A stretch of DNA of 10,341 nt. It comes from JBDLRH01 sp039800165. GTDB lineage: Bacteria > Pseudomonadota > Gammaproteobacteria > Burkholderiales > Burkholderiaceae_C. Shown piece by piece: positions 1 through 8,224 of this stretch. Made by a program: the position numbers and the translations under genes. The notes under the pieces were generated by a model that was not told where the DNA came from, did no database searches, and saw nothing but the letters and a program-made list of their open reading frames with translations. The stretch covers positions 1 through 10,341 of the forward strand of contig JBDLRH010000016.1 of the NCBI GenBank assembly GCA_039800165.1, written 5' to 3'. The number at the start of each line of letters is the position of its first letter. Positions within the stretch are counted from its first letter, which is position 1.

Positions 1-1
1 G

Positions 2-121
2 GTGCGCGAACGCATGATGGAAGAAGGCGCAAGCTTCGGCCGCATGCTGCGCGAGCCCGCCGCCAAGGAAGCGTTCACCGCCTTCATGGAGCGGCGCAAG
101 CCGGATTTCAGCAAGGTGTGA
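2..121 (+). CDS. Enoyl-CoA hydratase/isomerase family protein, C-terminal fragment
   Basis: The first 39 codons in this frame are open from the window edge to a TGA at 119-121, and the 5' part of the gene lies outside the window. The visible tail (MMEEGASFGRMLREPAAKEA, then an AFMERRKPDF-type end) matches the typical C-terminus of bacterial crotonase-fold enoyl-CoA hydratases. These often end in a helix with spaced Glu/Phe residues followed by a segment like 'EAFxAFxERRxPDF'. No catalytic residue is in the visible part, so only the family can be inferred. Crotonases hydrate 2-enoyl-CoA or isomerise acyl-CoA thioesters, which would suit the carboxylase/dehydrogenase cluster downstream. The methyltransferase gene in between and the separate promoter at 1359-1387 leave its membership open. 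Confidence 0.7.
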   Translation: MRERMMEEGASFGRMLREPAAKEAFTAFMERRKPDFSKV

Positions 122-188
122 TTCAGCGCACGGGCTGACGACGCGATCGATATGCCCGCGCCGCTGCGGCCGGCAAGCCGCACCTGAG

Positions 189-194
189 TACGAT
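189..194 (+). promoter_or_regulatory. Candidate -10 box for the TPR-methyltransferase gene (leaderless start)
   Basis: TACGAT matches TATAAT at four of six positions, including the conserved first TA and last T. It ends six bases before the ATG at 201. No Shine-Dalgarno sequence fits between it and the start, so transcription would begin at or near the A of the ATG. No convincing -35 hexamer is visible 16-18 bases upstream. This is an inference from position only. Confidence 0.35.
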
Positions 195-200
195 TCGCGG

Positions 201-1337
201 ATGACCGATCCGCTGGAAAGCGCACGCCGACTGTTCACCGACGGCCTTGCGGCCTTCGAGGCAGGCGACCTGCCGCGCGCCGAGCAGTGCTTTGCGCAGG
301 CGCTGCAGCTTGTGCCCGACCGGCCTTCGGTGCTGACCAACCTGGGCGCCACGCGGGTGCGGCTGGGTCGCTTTGCGCAGGCGCTGCCGCTGCTGGAGCG
401 GGCCACCGCGCTAGAGGAAGGCAACCTTGAGGCCTGGGTGCATCTGGGCACGGCGCGCGCCGAAACCGGGCAACTGCAGGCAGCGGTGTTGGCTTTTGAC
501 AAGGCGCTGGCGCTGCGCGACGACCTGGCCTTCGTCTGGGTGCAGCGCGGGTCGGCGTTGCGTGAACTCGGGCGACATGACGAGGCCGCAGCCAGCTTTG
601 AGCGCGCCATGGCGCTGGGCGCCGACGACGAACTCACGCGTTTTTATCTGGCGGCGGTGCGCGGCAGCGACAGCCCGAGCGCCCCGCCGCGCCGGTATGT
701 CGAGGGCCTGTTCGACGGCTACGCGGATGACTTCGAGCCGCACCTGCTGAACCTGGGCTACCGCGCCCACGAACGCGTGGTCGAGCAACTGCGGGCACAC
801 CATCCGCCGCCGTGGGGGGCGGTGCTGGACCTGGGCTGTGGCACCGGCCTGGTGGGACGGCTGGTACAGCCGCAGGCGCGGCGCGTGACCGGCATTGATG
901 TGGCCGCCCGCATGGTCGAGCAGGCGCGGCGCCTGGGTGGCTATGACGAGGTGATCCACGCCGATCTGGCCGCCTGGCTCGCTGCGCCACCCGACGGCCC
1001 GCATGCGCTGCACGACGTCGCGTTTGCGGCCGACGTGTTCATCTATGTGGGTGCGATCGACGGGGTGCTGCGCGACCTGCGGCAGCACCTGCGGCCCGGT
1101 GGATGGCTGTCCTTCAGCGTCGAGGCGCTGGATGACGCCAACCCGGCCGATGGCGTGCCGGGCGGCTTTCGCCTGCAGGGCAGCCTGCGCTACGCGCACT
1201 CCGAGGCCTATGTGCGGCAGCTCGCGGCCGGTCTCGGCTGGACGATTCACCGCCTGCTGCGCGCGCCGATCCGCGATGACCAGCGCCAGCCGGTGGCCGG
1301 CATGTACCTGGTGATGCAGGCCCCGGGAACACCCTGA
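201..1337 (+). CDS. TPR-repeat SAM-dependent methyltransferase
   Basis: This 378-residue protein fuses an N-terminal tetratricopeptide domain to a class I methyltransferase. Four regular 34-residue TPR units occupy about residues 8-143, with the usual small residues at helix packing positions and units ending in 'ALxLxPDx'-like turns. A linker follows, then a segment around residues 166-180 (YVEGLFDGYADDFEPHL) that is typical of this methyltransferase type. SAM-binding motif I is LDLGCGTGLVG at residues 209-219, and the acidic ribose-binding residue is D233 in VTGID. The architecture fits the cytoplasmic 'predicted methyltransferase with TPR repeat' family; the TPRs presumably dock a protein partner or substrate, which the sequence does not identify. 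The ATG at 201 is used because it starts just before the first TPR and no earlier in-frame start is favoured. The gene is separated from the regulator by its own promoter and shows no obvious link to acyl-CoA metabolism. Confidence 0.85.
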   Translation: MTDPLESARRLFTDGLAAFEAGDLPRAEQCFAQALQLVPDRPSVLTNLGATRVRLGRFAQALPLLERATALEEGNLEAWVHLGTARAETGQLQAAVLAFDKALALRDDLAFVWVQRGSALRELGRHDEAAASFERAMALGADDELTRFYLAAVRGSDSPSAPPRRYVEGLFDGYADDFEPHLLNLGYRAHERVVEQLRAHHPPPWGAVLDLGCGTGLVGRLVQPQARRVTGIDVAARMVEQARRLGGYDEVIHADLAAWLAAPPDGPHALHDVAFAADVFIYVGAIDGVLRDLRQHLRPGGWLSFSVEALDDANPADGVPGGFRLQGSLRYAHSEAYVRQLAAGLGWTIHRLLRAPIRDDQRQPVAGMYLVMQAPGTP

Positions 1338-1345
1338 TTATTTTT

Positions 1346-1363
1346 ACCAAGCACGCGCTTGCT
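1346..1363 (+). promoter_or_regulatory. Candidate operator palindrome for the adjacent TetR regulator
   Basis: ACCAAGC-ACGC-GCTTGCT is an 18-bp inverted repeat. The inner CAAGC/GCTTG arms are perfect and six of the seven outer base pairs match. It covers the start of the proposed -35 box and lies 31 bp before the regulator's ATG, the usual geometry for an autorepressing TetR protein. I saw no second copy upstream of the other genes in the window. Binding by this regulator is inferred from position and symmetry. Confidence 0.5.
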
Positions 1364-1387
1364 GAAAATCAGGCGCTCCGCTAACCT
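1359..1387 (+). promoter_or_regulatory. Candidate sigma-70 promoter of the tetR-SDR-carboxylase unit
   Basis: A -35 element TTGCTG (1359-1364) is followed after exactly 17 bp by a -10 element TAACCT (1382-1387), which keeps the conserved TA and final T. The ATG of the regulator begins seven bases after the -10 box, so the transcript would carry little or no leader. The -35 overlaps the palindrome at 1346-1363, so a bound repressor would block RNA polymerase. Confidence 0.45.
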
Positions 1388-1394
1388 TGGTGGC

Positions 1395-2087
1395 ATGAGT
1401 GCCGTGCTGTCGCCCCGCAAGCCTGCCGCCGTGGCCGCCGCCGCTGTCGTGCCGACGCGTCCGCGCGGGCGCCCGCGCAAGACGGCGCTCGAGCGCGATG
1501 ACGGCAACCGGCGCCGCGACCTGATCACCGCTGCCGCGCGGCTGTTTCACCGCAAGGGCTTTGCTGCCACCCGCACCCGCGACATCGCCGAGGCGGTGGG
1601 CATGCGCAGCGGCTCGCCCTTCTATCACTTCGCCAGCAAGCAGGCGCTGCTGTTTGCGGTGATGGACGAAGGCATGCGCAGCGCCATCGCCCAGCAGGCG
1701 CAGGCGCTGCAGCAGGCCTGCAGTGCCGGTGCCGACGCCTGCGGGCAGCTCCATGCGCTGGTGCGCAACCATTTCGATGTGCTGCTGGGCCCGCGCAGCG
1801 ACTTCATCCCGGTGATGCTGTACGAAGCGCGCGCCATCAGCCCGGCGCAGCGCCGCGCGCTGGCGCACCTGACCTCGGAGTACGAAGCGGCATGGGCGCC
1901 GGTGCTGCAGGCGCTGCGCGCGCAGGGGCGGCTGCGCTGCGACGTGAAGCTGGCGCGGCTCCTGATCTTCGGTGCCCTGAACTGGTCGGTGCAGTGGTTC
2001 AGTGCGCGCAAGGGCGTGTCGCTCGATGCGCTCACTGACGCGGCGCTGGCCCTGTTCATCGCGCCAGCACACAAGGAAACGCCATGA
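1395..2087 (+). CDS. TetR/AcrR-family transcriptional regulator
   Basis: This 230-residue protein has a TetR N-terminal DNA-binding domain at about residues 39-88. The signature runs from AARLFHRKGFAATRTRDIAE through the recognition helix to FYHFASKQALL. The C-terminal part is helical and variable, as expected of a ligand-binding/dimerisation domain; in neighbouring acyl-CoA clusters such ligands are often acyl-CoAs, but that is not shown here. A basic stretch PRGRPRK (residues 23-29) precedes the HTH and resembles an AT-hook core. I chose the ATG at 1395. A TTG at 1359 in the same frame would put the coding sequence inside the candidate operator and -35, while GGTGG lies just before the 1395 ATG. 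The stop overlaps the SDR start by ATGA, so it is probably co-transcribed with and represses its own operon. Confidence 0.88.
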   Translation: MSAVLSPRKPAAVAAAAVVPTRPRGRPRKTALERDDGNRRRDLITAAARLFHRKGFAATRTRDIAEAVGMRSGSPFYHFASKQALLFAVMDEGMRSAIAQQAQALQQACSAGADACGQLHALVRNHFDVLLGPRSDFIPVMLYEARAISPAQRRALAHLTSEYEAAWAPVLQALRAQGRLRCDVKLARLLIFGALNWSVQWFSARKGVSLDALTDAALALFIAPAHKETP

Positions 2088-3039
2088 GCTATCGGTCTGT
2101 CTTTCACCCCGGGCTGTTTGCCGGCAAGGTCATCGTTGTCACCGGGGGCGGCTCGGGTATCGGCCGCTGCACCGCGCACGAACTGGCTGCACTCGGCGCG
2201 CATGTGGTGCTGATCGGCCGCAAGCTGGAGAAGCTGCAGGCGGTGGCAGAGGAAATCATCACCGACGGCGGTGGCGGGCCGGGCCAAACCGGCCATGCGG
2301 GCCAAGTGGGCCAAGTGGGCCAAGTGGGCCATGTGGGCCATGTGGGCCGGGTGAGCTTTCACACCTGCGACATCCGCCAGGAAGGGCCGGTCAAGGCCAC
2401 CATTGCGGCCATCGTGGCGGCGCACGGGCGCATCGATGCGCTGGTGAACAACGCCGGCGGGCAGTACATCACGCCGCTGGAGCAGATCAGCGCCAAGGGG
2501 TGGGATGCGGTGGTGGCGACCAACCTGAGCGGCGGCTTCCTGATGGCGCGCGAGTGCTACTTGCAGTCGATGCAGCAGCATGGCGGCGCCATCGTCAACA
2601 TCGTCGCCGACATCTGGGGCTCGATGCCGGGCATGGGCCACAGCGGCGCGGCGCGCGCGGGCATGGTCAGCTTCACCGAAACGGCGGCGGCCGAGTGGGC
2701 CAAGAGCGGCGTACGCGTCAATGCCGTGGCCCCGGGCTACATCGCATCCAGCGGCATGGACCACTACCCGCCCGAGGCGGCCGACATGCTGCGCGGCATG
2801 GTGCGTACCGTGCCGATGGGCCGCTTTGGCACCGAAGCCGAAACGTCGGCTGCCATCGTGTTCCTTTTGAGCCCGGCAGCCAGCTTCATCAGCGGGACGG
2901 TGTTGCGTGTGGATGGCGCACGGGTGCAGCTGCGCGGAGGCTGGGAGCAGACGGTCGCCGCGGCCGATGTTCAGGGCCGCGATGCGGTGAAGCCCTTTGA
3001 CGGGTTTCATCGCTATCAGGCGCCCAAGGTGTTCCAGTC

Positions 3040-3043
<4 letters not shown>
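2084..3043 (+). CDS. SDR-family oxidoreductase, peroxisomal trans-2-enoyl-CoA reductase (PECR)-like, atypical active site
   Basis: A 319-residue Rossmann-fold SDR. The nucleotide-binding motif TGGGSGIG is at residues 20-27, the NNAG motif at 122-125, and the VNAVAPG strand/turn at about 212-218. The segment HSGAARAG (186-193) and LLSPAASFISG near residues 261-271 closely resemble mammalian PECR, an NADPH-dependent enoyl-CoA reductase, as I remember that sequence. The classical Ser-Tyr-Lys residues are absent: the YxxxK position reads S187-G-A-A-R191, and strand NIVAD (172-176) has no serine. Residues about 62-90 are a Gly-Xaa-Val repeat inserted between the Rossmann beta3/alpha3 region and the CDIR segment. 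A tail of about 35 residues extends beyond the usual SDR end. It starts by ATGA overlap with tetR and ends by ATGA overlap with the carboxylase beta gene, so an acyl-CoA substrate is likely but unproven. Confidence 0.82.
2282..2353 (+). repeat. In-frame 9-bp tandem repeat within the SDR gene (8 units)
   Basis: Eight consecutive 9-bp units begin with GGCC: GGCCAAACC, GGCCATGCG, three identical GGCCAAGTG, two identical GGCCATGTG, and GGCCGGGTG. Because nine is a multiple of three they add Gly-Gln/His-Val/Ala triplets without shifting frame. Identical adjacent copies suggest recent slippage. The insert lies in a part of SDR proteins that is normally a short loop. Confidence 0.9.
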
Positions 3044-4698
<1,655 letters not shown>

Positions 4699-4729
4699 TC
4701 CTTCCCCCAACCAGATATCCCCGCACCAC

Positions 4730-4733
4730 GGAG
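4730..4733 (+). promoter_or_regulatory. Ribosome binding site of the first acyl-CoA dehydrogenase
   Basis: GGAG lies five bases before the ATG at 4739, in a 40-bp gap after the carboxylase beta stop. It is one of the few clear Shine-Dalgarno sequences in the window, and it fixes this start. Confidence 0.6.
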
Positions 4734-4738
4734 CTCCC

Positions 4739-5917
4739 ATGCAGTACAGCCACGAACACCTCGAGATCCAGAAGACGCTCAAGCGCTACATCGATGAGCA
4801 CATCAACCCGCATGTGGACGAGTGGGAAGAGGCCGAGATGATGCCCGCGCACGAAATCTTCAAGGGCCTGGGCAAGCTCGGCCTGCTGGGCCTGACCAAG
4901 CCCGAGGCCTACGGCGGCTCGGGGCTGGACTACTCGTACTCTGTCGCGATGGCCGAGGCACTGGGCCACATTCACTGCGGCGGCGTGCCGATGGCCATTG
5001 GCGTGCAGACCGACATGGCCACGCCTGCGCTCGCCCTGCACGGCAGCGAGGAACTCAAGCGCAACTTCCTCGCGCCTGCCATCACCGGCGACATGGTGGC
5101 CTGCATCGGCGTGAGCGAGCCGGCTGCAGGCAGCGATGTGTCGGGCATCAAGAGCTACGCAAAGAAGGACGGCGACGACTATGTGATCACCGGCCAGAAG
5201 ATGTGGATCACCAACAGCCTGCAGGCCGACTGGATGTGCATGCTGGTCAATACCAGCGAAGGACAGGCGCACAAGAACAAAAGCCTGATCGTGGTGCCGA
5301 TGCGCGACGGCCCGCGCGGCAAGCTCACCCAGGGCATTTCGGTGGCGCAGAAGATCCGCAAGATCGGCATGAACAGCAGCGATACCGGCCTGCTGTACTT
5401 TGACAAAGTGCGCGTGCCGCAGCGCTATCGCATCGGCGCAGAGGGCCAGGGCTTCATCTACCAGATGCAGCAGTTCCAGGAAGAGCGGCTGTGGGCGGCG
5501 GCGAGCTGCCTGCAGTCACTGCAGAACTGCATTGACTGGACGGTGGAGTGGGCGCAAGAGCGCAAGCTCTTCGGCGGCGCCCTGGCCGACCAGCAGGTGG
5601 TGCAGTTCAAGCTGGCCGAACTCAAGACCGAGCTGGAGAGCCTGCGCGCGCTGACCTACCGCGCTTGCGAGCTGTATGTGGCCGGCCAGGACGTTCTGGA
5701 GCTCGCCAGCATGGCCAAGCTCAAGGCCGGTCGCCTGAATCGCTTGATCCCCGACGGCTGCCTGCAGTTCTGGGGCGGCATGGGCTTCACCTGGGAAAAC
5801 AAGGTCTCGCGCATGTACCGCGACGGTCGGCTGGCCTCCATCGGCGGCGGCGCCGACGAGGTGATGCTCGGCATCCTGGCGAAGATCATGGGCATCGCGA
5901 AGCGGCCGCTGAAGTGA
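4739..5917 (+). CDS. Acyl-CoA dehydrogenase (FAD-dependent), first copy
   Basis: At 392 residues this is a full-length member of the family. It oxidises an acyl-CoA to the 2,3-enoyl-CoA and passes electrons to electron-transfer flavoprotein. The first family signature is VSEPAAGSD (125-133), the flavin-contact segment MWITN is at 155-159, and the second signature starts QFWGGMGF at 343-350. The position that holds the catalytic Glu in medium-chain enzymes (YEGT) is glycine here (IGGGADE, G370). A Glu is present in helix G at E249, directly before R250 (FQEER), the place used by isovaleryl- and long-chain acyl-CoA dehydrogenases. E249 is therefore the likely base. The gene sits between the carboxylase beta and alpha genes, so its product is a plausible carboxylase substrate or intermediate. 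Chain specificity cannot be read from the sequence. Confidence 0.9.
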   Translation: MQYSHEHLEIQKTLKRYIDEHINPHVDEWEEAEMMPAHEIFKGLGKLGLLGLTKPEAYGGSGLDYSYSVAMAEALGHIHCGGVPMAIGVQTDMATPALALHGSEELKRNFLAPAITGDMVACIGVSEPAAGSDVSGIKSYAKKDGDDYVITGQKMWITNSLQADWMCMLVNTSEGQAHKNKSLIVVPMRDGPRGKLTQGISVAQKIRKIGMNSSDTGLLYFDKVRVPQRYRIGAEGQGFIYQMQQFQEERLWAAASCLQSLQNCIDWTVEWAQERKLFGGALADQQVVQFKLAELKTELESLRALTYRACELYVAGQDVLELASMAKLKAGRLNRLIPDGCLQFWGGMGFTWENKVSRMYRDGRLASIGGGADEVMLGILAKIMGIAKRPLK

Positions 5918-5991
5918 GCTGCTCACTCATGCGTCGTTCCGGTGGGTTGGCCTGCGCTGTCGCCTGCGGCGCCGGTACTCAGGGTCGCGCG

Positions 5992-6010
5992 GCCTGCGCG
6001 GGGCGCAGGC
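5992..6010. repeat. Perfect GC hairpin 1
   Basis: GCCTGCGC and GCGCAGGC form an 8-bp perfect stem around a GGG loop. No T-run follows, so it is not a classical intrinsic terminator. It borders the left arm of the larger inverted repeat. Confidence 0.7.
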
Positions 6011-6012
6011 TC

Positions 6013-6144
6013 CGCTGCGATGCTCGTCGAGGGGCTGCGCCGCATAACTCGCTGCGCGCCCTGCGTGCGCTGCGCTCGGACAGACGCGGCGAGTCAGTTC
6101 ACGAAGCGCGCTGCGCGCGCCAGCCCGACCCGAGCATCGCAGCG
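6013..6144. repeat. 14-bp inverted repeat pair enclosing an inner stem
   Basis: CGCTGCGATGCTCG (6013-6026) is the exact reverse complement of CGAGCATCGCAGCG (6131-6144). Between them, 6047-6056 can pair with 6085-6094 (one G-T wobble). Together with the two flanking hairpins this gives a nested palindrome of about 175 bp (5992-6165). Confidence 0.7.
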
Positions 6145-6146
6145 CA

Positions 6147-6165
6147 GTCCGCGCCGCGCGCGGAC
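6147..6165. repeat. Perfect GC hairpin 2
   Basis: GTCCGCGC and GCGCGGAC form an 8-bp perfect stem around a CGC loop, the same stem and loop lengths as the hairpin at 5992-6010. It follows directly after the right arm of the 14-bp inverted repeat. Confidence 0.7.
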
Positions 6166-6289
6166 CGTCGGCGCGTGAGCCTGACGCGCTCTGCTCAAGC
6201 CCTGCCCATCAGCAACGCGTGGCGAGACCCTGAACTGCCACCCGAAAAGAAACCTTGCGAATAAACAAGGCCGCGCAAGCCGACACCCC

Positions 6290-8224
6290 ATGCCTGACAT
6301 CCACAAGATCCTGATCGCCAACCGTGGCGAGATCGCTCGGCGCGTGATCCGTACCGCGCACCGCATGGGCATCGCCACCGTGGCAGTGCATTCGGATGTC
6401 GATGCGAACGCGCTGCATGTACGCGAGGCCACGCAGTCGCATGCGCTCGGCGGCAATACCTCGGCCGACACCTACCTGCGCATCGACAAGCTGCTGGCAG
6501 CCGCGCGTGCCACCGGCGCTGACGCGGTGCACCCGGGATATGGCTTCCTGAGCGAAAACGCCGACTGCGCGCAGACCGTGGTGGATGCGGGCCTGGTCTG
6601 GATCGGCCCACCGCCCGAGGCCATTCGCGCGCTGGGCAGCAAGAGCGCGGCAAAGCAGGTGGCCGAGCGCCAGGGTGTGCCCGTGCTGCCGGGCTATCAC
6701 GGCGCCGACCAGTCGGACGACCGCCTGTGGGCCGAAGCACAGCGCATCGGCGCGCCGCTGATGGTCAAGGCAGCGGCTGGTGGTGGTGGCCGTGGCATGC
6801 GTCTGGTCACCGATCTGGCGCAGCTGCCTGATGCGGTGCGCAGCGCCCGGTCGGAGGCGCTGTCGGCATTCGGGTCCGGCGAGCTGCTGCTCGAGCGTGC
6901 GCTGCTGAACCCGCGCCATGTGGAGGTGCAGGTGTTCGCCGACGCGCACGGCGGCTGCGTGCACCTGGGCGAGCGTGACTGCTCGGTGCAGCGGCGCCAC
7001 CAGAAGATCATCGAGGAAACGCCCAGCCCGGGCATCGATGCCGCGCTGCGCGAGCGCATGGGGGCCTGCGCGGTGGCGCTGGCCCGCGGCGCGGGCTATG
7101 TGGGCGCGGGCACGGTGGAGTTTTTGGTCGAGGGCGACCAGTTCTACTTGATGGAGATGAACACACGCCTGCAGGTCGAGCACCCGGTCACCGAGATGGT
7201 GACGGGGCTGGACCTGGTGGAGTGGCAGATCCGTGTGGCGCGCAGCGAGCGCCTGCCGCTGGCGCAAGAGCAACTGCGCTTTGCCGGCCACGCGATCGAG
7301 GTGCGGCTGTGCGCCGAGGATGAGCACTTCCACCCCCACACCGGGCGCGTACTGCACTTCGCGCCGCCGCCTTCGGCCGATGGGCTGCGCCTGGACCATG
7401 CCATCGAGCGAGGCGGCGATGTCTCGCCGCACTACGACTCGATGCTGGGCAAGCTGATCGTGCATGCGCCCTCTCGCCATGAGGCGATCGACCGGTTGAC
7501 GCGTGCCCTGGCTCAGCTGCAGCTGTTGGGCCTGCCCACCAACCGCGCGATGCTGATCGCCTGCCTGCAGCATCCCCAGTTTCGCGCGGGTGCCGCGTTG
7601 ATTCCGTTCCTCTCGGAGCATGGCGATGCACTGCGTGCGCAGCTCCATGCCGCAGAGCGTGCCATGGTGCAGCAGCATGGCTTCGATGCGCTGTGGCTGC
7701 AGGCGGTGCAGCGCCCGCAGGCGGGTCGCACCCCCGGGGGTGGTCTGGCGTGTACCTTTCCGCGCCCCTTGCGTCTGCGCCACCGTGGCGACACGTTGGA
7801 TGACGCCACGCCGGATGCCCGGCGTGCAGCCCGCCTGCTGGATGCGAGTGTGGGTACGGGTACGGGTTCGGGCCCAGGCGTAGCAGCAGTGACGCTGCAG
7901 CAGCCGGGCAGGGCCGATCGCATCCATCTGCAGCAGGGCGCCATCGACGCCTTCATGGAAGACCTGTCCTTCGAAGCCCCCGCGTCGGCGCGTGGCGATG
8001 GTGGCGCGGGTGAGTTGCGTGCGCCATTCAACGGCAAGGTAATCGCTCTGAAGGCGGCGCCCGGCGACGCGGTAGGGGCGGGTGCTGCGCTGGTGGTGAT
8101 CGAGTCGATGAAGATCGAGCATGTGCTGTCGCTGCCACGAGCGGGCCGCGTGGCGCGTGTGCAGGTCAGCGTGGGTCAGCAGGTCGGGCCCGGGCAGATG
8201 CTGGTGACGCTGGAGGACGCATGA
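6290..8224 (+). CDS. Acyl-CoA carboxylase, biotin carboxylase/biotin carrier (alpha) subunit
   Basis: This 644-residue protein carboxylates its own biotin with ATP and bicarbonate and delivers it to the beta subunit. The N-terminus KILIANRGEIARRVIR is diagnostic of the biotin carboxylase domain. The ATP-grasp glycine loop GGGGRGM is at 164-170, preceded by K160. The catalytic/biotin-site motif EMNTRLQVEHPVTE spans 289-302, including R293. The biotin carrier domain occupies about residues 570-644, with the lysine to be biotinylated at K608 in ESMKIEH (family consensus EAMKM). Length fits fused MCC/GCC-type alpha subunits. The linker before the carrier has a short GGGTAC-type hexamer repeat (7852-7875) giving Gly-Thr/Ser alternation. 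The start is fixed by family homology rather than by an RBS, which is poor. The stop overlaps the next gene by ATGA. A biotin ligase must act on it from elsewhere. Confidence 0.93.
   Translation: MPDIHKILIANRGEIARRVIRTAHRMGIATVAVHSDVDANALHVREATQSHALGGNTSADTYLRIDKLLAAARATGADAVHPGYGFLSENADCAQTVVDAGLVWIGPPPEAIRALGSKSAAKQVAERQGVPVLPGYHGADQSDDRLWAEAQRIGAPLMVKAAAGGGGRGMRLVTDLAQLPDAVRSARSEALSAFGSGELLLERALLNPRHVEVQVFADAHGGCVHLGERDCSVQRRHQKIIEETPSPGIDAALRERMGACAVALARGAGYVGAGTVEFLVEGDQFYLMEMNTRLQVEHPVTEMVTGLDLVEWQIRVARSERLPLAQEQLRFAGHAIEVRLCAEDEHFHPHTGRVLHFAPPPSADGLRLDHAIERGGDVSPHYDSMLGKLIVHAPSRHEAIDRLTRALAQLQLLGLPTNRAMLIACLQHPQFRAGAALIPFLSEHGDALRAQLHAAERAMVQQHGFDALWLQAVQRPQAGRTPGGGLACTFPRPLRLRHRGDTLDDATPDARRAARLLDASVGTGTGSGPGVAAVTLQQPGRADRIHLQQGAIDAFMEDLSFEAPASARGDGGAGELRAPFNGKVIALKAAPGDAVGAGAALVVIESMKIEHVLSLPRAGRVARVQVSVGQQVGPGQMLVTLEDA
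7852..7875 (+). repeat. Short hexamer repeat in the alpha-subunit linker
   Basis: Four 6-bp units, GGGTAC, GGGTAC, GGGTTC and GGGCCC, encode a Gly-rich flexible stretch between the biotin carboxylase region and the biotin carrier domain. This is a place where length changes are probably tolerated. Confidence 0.6.

Larger units (their letters stand above)
5918..6289. other. 372-bp non-coding, highly palindromic intergenic region
   Basis: No open frame here has a credible start, RBS or recognisable protein. The stretch breaks an otherwise compact operon. It contains two perfect 8-bp-stem/3-nt-loop hairpins (5992-6010 and 6147-6165), a 14-bp perfect inverted repeat joining them (6013-6026 with 6131-6144), and an inner pair ACTCGC/GCGAGT (6047-6052 with 6089-6094) extended by further pairing. 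'GCTGCGC' words recur throughout. The last 45 bp before 6290 are less G/C-rich and carry a weak inverted repeat CTTGCG (6254-6259)/CGCAAG (6274-6279), but no T-run, clear promoter or good RBS for the alpha gene. Confidence 0.7.

Noticed and set aside
1359..1394. Earlier TTG start for the TetR regulator
   Set aside because: It would place coding sequence over the palindrome and promoter, and the ATG at 1395 has a GGTGG just upstream and gives a normal TetR length.
2273..2353. The 9-bp repeats as a CRISPR array or transcription-factor array
   Set aside because: The units are contiguous without spacers, too short for CRISPR, and keep the SDR reading frame, so a coding minisatellite explains them.
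1625..3010. 461-codon minus-strand frame with a His-Met-Ala repeat (from the 9-bp array)
   Set aside because: It lies opposite well-supported TetR and SDR genes, has no start context or recognisable domain, and its repeat is only the complement of the SDR array.
5548..6264. Plus-strand frames reaching into the gap between the first dehydrogenase and the alpha gene (also 5942-6178)
   Set aside because: The first begins in the wrong frame within the dehydrogenase. Both have Arg/Ala/Cys-rich compositions expected of random GC-rich DNA, and neither has an RBS; the gap is better read as palindromic non-coding DNA.
6253..6270. CCTTG/CAAGG inverted repeat before the alpha gene as an intrinsic terminator
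   Set aside because: Arms of five pairs with an eight-base loop and no following T-run are too weak, and a terminator just before the alpha gene would make no sense without a promoter after it.
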